Origin: Lysobacterales bacterium
GTDB taxonomy: Bacteria > Pseudomonadota > Gammaproteobacteria > Xanthomonadales > Ahniellaceae
NCBI GenBank assembly: GCA_016721845.1
Contig: JADKHK010000013.1
Location: 806,001-870,000 of the forward strand
Direction: 5' to 3'
Length of the DNA: 64,000 bases
The position numbers and the translations under genes are program-made. The notes under the pieces are model-generated. The model was not told the DNA's origin, did no database searches, and saw only the letters and a list, made by a program, of their open reading frames with translations. Shown here piece by piece: positions 60,208-64,000 of the stretch; the stretch's first letter is position 1, and each line of letters begins with the position of its first letter.

Positions 60208-61190
60208 CAATACAGGGTCTTCGGATCGAGGCCGGTGTACATCGACGCGACCTGGTCGGCATAGCCGTTGAACGGCGTGGTCGCGATGCGTGCCTTGAAC
60301 ACCGACATGCCTTCGGCGATGCGGCGTTCGGACGCCTGGCTCCAGCGCGGATGATCGACATCCGGATTCACGTTCGCGTAGAAACCGTATTCATCCGGAC
60401 CCATGTCGCTCCAGCTGGTCGATGGCTGCGTTTCCGAGAAGTGAATCTTCACGATCGACTTGATGCTCTTGAAACCGTACTTCCAGGGCACCACGAGGCG
60501 CAACGGTGCGCCGTTCTGGTTCGGCAGCCAGCGTCCGTAGACGCCGACGGCGAACAAGGTCAGCGGATGCATTGCCTCGTCGATGCGCAGGCCTTCGCGG
60601 TAGGGCCAATCGAGGACAGCCGAGCGTTGCCCAGGCATCTCGCGCGGGCGCTCGATGGTCTCGAATCGCACGTACTTGGCTTTCGAGGTCGGCTTGAAAC
60701 GATTCAGCAGACTGGCGAGCGGAAAGCCGTTCCACGGGATCACCATCGACCAGGCCTCGACGCAGCGCAGGCGATAGATGCGCTCCTCGATGGTGACGCC
60801 CTTCAGCAGGTCGTCGAGATCGAAGCGACCGGTCACCTCCGCTTCACCCGCCACTTCGAGCGTCCACGGCCGCGGCTTGAAGTTCGCCGAGCGTGCCGCC
60901 GGGTCGCCCTTGCCGGTCCCGAACTCGTAATAGTTGTTGTAGCTGGTCACATCGCGGAAGCTGGTGCGCGCCTCGCGAGAACTTCCGGGCCAGGTCTTCA
61001 ACCCGGGGATCTCCGGTTTCGGCGCGGGCAGGACCGGGGTTTCCGTCTTGGCCTCGGCCTCGTGCTCGCAGCCGGCCAGACCGGCGATGAGGCCGGCGGC
61101 CAGGCCTTTCATCAGCGTCCGGCGCTGCAGATAGGCGGACTCGGGCGTGATCTCGGAAGCGGCGATGGGATCGAACAAACGTTGGCGCAT
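60207..61190 (-). CDS. msrP: MsrP, periplasmic molybdenum-dependent protein-methionine-sulfoxide reductase
   Basis: 327 residues. An N-terminal twin-arginine signal (RRTLMKGLAAGLIAGLAGC), then the sulfite-oxidase-type molybdopterin domain with the Mo-coordinating Cys in YRLRCVEAWSMVIPWNGF and WSDMGPDEYGFYANV. It reduces oxidised methionine in periplasmic proteins. It requires molybdopterin, whose MoaA/C/D/E steps are encoded at 11.8-14.0 kb. Start at the ATG at 61190, preceded by GGAGGTACCCCC; upstream frame is the serC leader region. Confidence 0.94.
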   Translation of the reverse strand: MRQRLFDPIAASEITPESAYLQRRTLMKGLAAGLIAGLAGCEHEAEAKTETPVLPAPKPEIPGLKTWPGSSREARTSFRDVTSYNNYYEFGTGKGDPAARSANFKPRPWTLEVAGEAEVTGRFDLDDLLKGVTIEERIYRLRCVEAWSMVIPWNGFPLASLLNRFKPTSKAKYVRFETIERPREMPGQRSAVLDWPYREGLRIDEAMHPLTLFAVGVYGRWLPNQNGAPLRLVVPWKYGFKSIKSIVKIHFSETQPSTSWSDMGPDEYGFYANVNPDVDHPRWSQASERRIAEGMSVFKARIATTPFNGYADQVASMYTGLDPKTLY

Positions 61191-61373
61191 GGGGGTACCT
61201 CCGGGGACACAGACCCGAACGATGCCGAAATCCTGACACTGAAGCGTGCACGCGTCGTCAATCCGCTGCCTCGGTTTCTTGCCCGAATGTTCGCTGGTAG
61301 GTTCGGGAAGTCCGCGGTCTTGCACATGCTCTTCACCGTGTCGGGCTCGCATCAGGTTCCCCATCGACAGTCG

Positions 61374-61389
61374 CTCCGGTTCCCCGGAG
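61374..61389 (+). promoter_or_regulatory. Hairpin in the serC leader
   Basis: CTCCGG-TTCC-CCGGAG, a 6-bp hairpin ending six bases before the AAAGGAG ribosome-binding site of serC. It may affect translation; no known riboswitch class fits. A second hairpin (CCCGAA/TTCGGG) is visible further upstream. Confidence 0.4.
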
Positions 61390-61404
61390 TGCAAAGGAGT
61401 GTTT

Positions 61405-62484
61405 GTGAGCCGCGCCTACAACTTTTCTTCAGGCCCCGGAGCGATTCCGGAACCCGTGCTGACGCAAGCCCGCGACGAGATGCTCGAATGGTCGAGCGCG
61501 CGCGCATCGGTGATGGAAATCAGCCATCGCGGCAAGCACTTCATCCAGCTCGCGGAGCAGGCCGAAGCCGACCTGCGCGCGCTGATGGCGATTCCGGCGA
61601 ACTACAAGGTGCTGTTCCTGCAGGGCGGTGCGACCCAGCATTTCGCGCAGATCCCGATGAACTTCGGCGCCGCTGCCGGTGCCGACTACATCGTCACCGG
61701 CCAGTGGGGCCAGAAAGCCTCGAAGGAAGCCAAGCCCTATACGTCGGTGCACATCGCCGCCACGTCCGAAGCCGACAACTTCTTCAAGTTGCCGGCGCGT
61801 GCGGCATGGCAACTCGATGCGAGCGCAGCTTACGTGCACTACACGCCGAACGAGACCATTCAGGGCGTCGAGATCCATGACATCCCGGACGTGGGTTCGG
61901 TGCCGCTGTTCGCCGACATGTCCTCGAACATCCTGTCGAAACCCGTGGACGTGTCGAAATTCGGCCTGATCTACGCCGGTGCCCAGAAGAACATCGGTGC
62001 GTCGGGTCTGGTTGTGCTGATCGTGCGCGAAGACCTGTTGGCGCGATGCCCATCGAACATCGCCGGCATCTTCAACTACGCCGCGCATGCCAAGGATGGG
62101 TCGATGCTGAACACGCCGAACACCTTCGGCTGGTACCTGGCCGGCCTCACCTTCCAATGGTTGCAGCGCGAAGGCGGGCTGGTCGAAATGGGCCGCCGCA
62201 ACGACGAGAAGGCCAAGAAGCTCTACGCCTACATCGATGCATCGGGTTTCTACAGCAATCCGATCGATCCGGCCGCACGCTCGCGCATGAACGTGCCGTT
62301 CCGTCTCGCCGACGAAAAGCTCGACGACGCCTTCCTCAAGGAGAGCGAAGCCGCCGGCCTGATGGCGCTGAAGGGACATCGATCGGTCGGCGGCATGCGC
62401 GCGAGCATCTACAACGCCATGCCGATGGCGGGCGTCGATGCGTTGATCGACTTCATGCGCGACTTCGCGCGTCGTAACGGTTGA
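61405..62484 (+). CDS. serC: 3-phosphoserine/phosphohydroxythreonine transaminase
   Basis: 359-residue PLP enzyme for serine and pyridoxine synthesis. N-terminus SRAYNFSSGPGAIPEPVL and PLP Lys195 (YAGAQKNIGASG) are canonical. The start is a GTG at 61405 with a strong AAAGGAG six bases upstream; no ATG fits. First gene of serC-serA-pheA; 214-base leader contains hairpins. Confidence 0.97.
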   Translation: MSRAYNFSSGPGAIPEPVLTQARDEMLEWSSARASVMEISHRGKHFIQLAEQAEADLRALMAIPANYKVLFLQGGATQHFAQIPMNFGAAAGADYIVTGQWGQKASKEAKPYTSVHIAATSEADNFFKLPARAAWQLDASAAYVHYTPNETIQGVEIHDIPDVGSVPLFADMSSNILSKPVDVSKFGLIYAGAQKNIGASGLVVLIVREDLLARCPSNIAGIFNYAAHAKDGSMLNTPNTFGWYLAGLTFQWLQREGGLVEMGRRNDEKAKKLYAYIDASGFYSNPIDPAARSRMNVPFRLADEKLDDAFLKESEAAGLMALKGHRSVGGMRASIYNAMPMAGVDALIDFMRDFARRNG

Positions 62485-62494
62485 GGTGGGCGCC

Positions 62495-63655
62495 ATGTTC
62501 AAGATCAAGACCCTGAACAACATTTCGCAGAACGGCCTCAAGCGTTTGCCGACCGAGCGTTACCAGATCGTCGATGCGCTGGACGGCGCCGACGCGGTCC
62601 TGGTGCGTTCCGCCGACATGCATGCGATCGACATTCCAGCTTCCGTGCTCGCGATTGCACGCGCTGGTGCCGGCACCAACAACATCCCGATCGCGGCGAT
62701 GTCGAAACGCGGCGTGCCGGTGTTCAATGCCCCGGGCGCGAACGCCAACGCAGTGAAGGAGCTGGTGCTCGCCGGCATGCTGCTGTCGGCGCGCAACATC
62801 GCCGACGCACTGGCGTTCTCTGCTTCGCTGCCTGCCGAAGGCGGTGAGGAATTGATGGAGAAGGAGAAGAAGCGCTTTGTCGGGTCCGAGCTGATTGGCC
62901 GCACGTTGGGCGTGATCGGACTCGGTGCGATCGGCGTGCGTGTCGCCAATGCCGCGCGCGCGCTCGGCATGCGCGTGATCGGCTTCGATCCGCACATGAC
63001 CGTCGAAGGCGCCTGGGCGCTGTCCTCCGACGTGATCAAGGCCGGTTCGATGAACGAGGTCTATGCGGCTTCGGACTTCATCAGCTTCCACGTGCCGCTG
63101 AACGACGCCACGCGTGGTTCGTTCTCGCTGGCCTCGCTCGATGCCGTCAAGCCCGGCGTCGTGCTGCTGAACTTCTCGCGCGACGGCATCCTCGCGCACG
63201 ACGCGATCAAGGCCGGCCTGGCCGATGGCCGCATCGGTCGCTACGTCACCGATTTCCCGAAGCCGGACTATCAAGGCAATCCTCGGGTGATCGGCCTGCC
63301 GCATCTCGGTGCCTCGACCGAGGAGGCGGAAGAGAACTGCGCCTTGATGGTGGTCGACCAGCTCAGGGAATTCCTGGAACACGGCAATGTCGTGAACAGC
63401 GTGAATTTCCCGACCACGCGCATGCATCGCACCGGCAAGGCACGCATCTGCGTCGCCAACGCGAACAAGCCGAACATGATCGGCCAGTTGTCGGCGACAC
63501 TGGGCGCGGCTGGCATCAACATCGCGCAGATGCACAATGCGTCGCGGGGTGATCATGCCTACAACCTGGTCGATGTCGACAACGATGTCGGCCCGGAGGT
63601 GGTCGAGCACCTGCGTGCGATCGATGGTGTGCTGTCGGTGCGGGTCATCGCATGA
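62495..63655 (+). CDS. serA: D-3-phosphoglycerate dehydrogenase (type with ACT domain)
   Basis: 386 residues: catalytic and NAD domains (GAGTNNIPI; TLGVIGLGAIGVRVANAARALGM) and a C-terminal ACT domain (GHAYNLVD-like RGDHAYNLVDVDNDVG) for serine feedback. Catalytic His in LPHLGASTEEAE. It oxidises 3-phosphoglycerate, the first serine step, feeding SerC. ATG at 62495, GAGGTGG upstream; a GTG 9 bases earlier is in frame. Overlaps pheA by 4 bases (ATGA). Confidence 0.96.
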   Translation: MFKIKTLNNISQNGLKRLPTERYQIVDALDGADAVLVRSADMHAIDIPASVLAIARAGAGTNNIPIAAMSKRGVPVFNAPGANANAVKELVLAGMLLSARNIADALAFSASLPAEGGEELMEKEKKRFVGSELIGRTLGVIGLGAIGVRVANAARALGMRVIGFDPHMTVEGAWALSSDVIKAGSMNEVYAASDFISFHVPLNDATRGSFSLASLDAVKPGVVLLNFSRDGILAHDAIKAGLADGRIGRYVTDFPKPDYQGNPRVIGLPHLGASTEEAEENCALMVVDQLREFLEHGNVVNSVNFPTTRMHRTGKARICVANANKPNMIGQLSATLGAAGINIAQMHNASRGDHAYNLVDVDNDVGPEVVEHLRAIDGVLSVRVIA

Positions 63656-64000
63656 GCGAGGGCGCGCCCAAGCCGAATCTGTCCGAGGTGCGGGCGCGCA
63701 TCGACGCGATCGACGCCGCGATCCAGCAGCTGATTGCCGAACGCGCGAATTTTGCCCGCCAGGTCGGGCAAGCCAAGGGTCCGTTGAAGGCGGCAGTCGA
63801 TTATTACCGGCCCGAGCGCGAGGCCCAGGTCTTGCGCATGGTCATCGCACGCAACCAGGGCCCGTTGTCGAACGAGGAAATGGTGCGGCTGTTCCGCGAG
63901 ATCATGTCGGCCTGCCTGGCGCAGCAGGAGCCGCTGAAGATCGCGTTCCTCGGGCCTGAAGGCACGTTTTCGCAGCTTGCCGTGCACAAGCATTTCGGTC
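63652..64000 (+). CDS. pheA: Chorismate mutase/prephenate dehydratase (P-protein), 5' part
   Basis: First 116 codons, cut by the window end. Residues 8-90 form the AroQ chorismate mutase (LSEVRARIDAIDAAIQQLIAERANFARQVG; YRPEREAQVLRMV; LFREIMSACLAQQ); from residue 95 the prephenate dehydratase domain begins (KIAFLGPEGTFSQLAVHKHFG). Start ATG overlaps the serA stop by 4 bases. The serC-serA-pheA order links serine and phenylalanine synthesis, similar to serC-pheA in pseudomonads. Confidence 0.95.
   Translation, partial: MSEGAPKPNLSEVRARIDAIDAAIQQLIAERANFARQVGQAKGPLKAAVDYYRPEREAQVLRMVIARNQGPLSNEEMVRLFREIMSACLAQQEPLKIAFLGPEGTFSQLAVHKHFG

Noticed and set aside
61191..61404. SRP RNA, tmRNA or known riboswitch in the msrP-serC intergenic region
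   Set aside because: No GGAAG/AGCAG SRP core, no tmRNA ends and no conserved riboswitch motif on either strand.

Overview
The window is high-GC, densely packed bacterial chromosome, almost certainly from a gammaproteobacterium of the Xanthomonadales/Lysobacterales group (Rhodanobacteraceae-like). This is inferred from the lptM-dapF-DUF484 order, a Kdo kinase, an EfpL-type EF-P paralogue, PhaD-like and phasin genes, frequent GTG starts and 1-8 base start/stop overlaps. I see no prophage, integrative element or CRISPR array. The only mobile-type locus is a REP-associated transposase (RAYT) between inverted repeats. I annotate 65 protein genes and one tRNA; no gene-free stretch exceeds 300 bases. 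Bases 1-116 hold nothing I can support.

Layout. 0.1-2.1 kb: methionine/glutamine-type aminotransferase plus omega-amidase (keto-acid repair). 2.1-6.1 kb: alpha/beta hydrolase, site-2 protease and a lipoprotein-type oligopeptidase B. 6.0-7.7 kb: lptM-dapF-DUF484. 8.6 kb: tRNA-Ser(CGA) with its own promoter and terminator. 8.8-11.0 kb: LPS core genes (DUF6165, heptosyltransferase family, kdkA). 11.0-14.0 kb: an MBL-fold gene followed by moaA-moaC-moaD-moaE. 14.0-19.5 kb: DUF418 membrane protein, xseA and a large degenerate GGDEF/EAL response regulator. 19.6-24.3 kb: a three-gene 2-oxoacid:acceptor oxidoreductase with a dedicated FAD/Fe-S subunit. 24.3-25.0 kb: RAYT element. 25.0-27.3 kb: AraC regulator divergent from a hydroxylase/SRPBCC pair. 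27.5-31.0 kb: Mla-type lipid transport operon. 31-42.9 kb: mixed housekeeping genes (rhomboid, DUF2062, a CRP/Clp-regulated NTF2-like protein, POT transporter, ppc, efpL, SDR, SleB-like hydrolase).

42.9-46.4 kb: a large secreted Ig/Fn3 protein. 47.4-54.2 kb: a storage-lipid region with two phasins, a PhaD-like regulator, acyl-CoA-binding protein, a two-domain fatty acyl reductase, a patatin lipase and a PHA-system protein. No PHA synthase or wax ester synthase is visible. 54.3-59.6 kb: a signalling cassette of a cupredoxin-like protein, a transmembrane Ser/Thr kinase, an outer-membrane barrel and an FHA protein. 59.6-61.2 kb: msrP-msrQ, methionine sulfoxide repair; MsrP needs the molybdenum cofactor whose precursor steps are encoded at 11.8-14.0 kb. 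61.4-64.0 kb: serC-serA-pheA, with pheA cut by the window end.

The most interesting candidates are the cupredoxin/kinase/barrel/FHA cassette, the storage-lipid cluster with a 10-base motif shared by both phasin promoters, the self-contained 2-oxoacid oxidoreductase operon, a perfect CRP/Clp site with promoter and leader hairpin at 33.2 kb, and a 21-base-spaced direct repeat beside the AraC gene.
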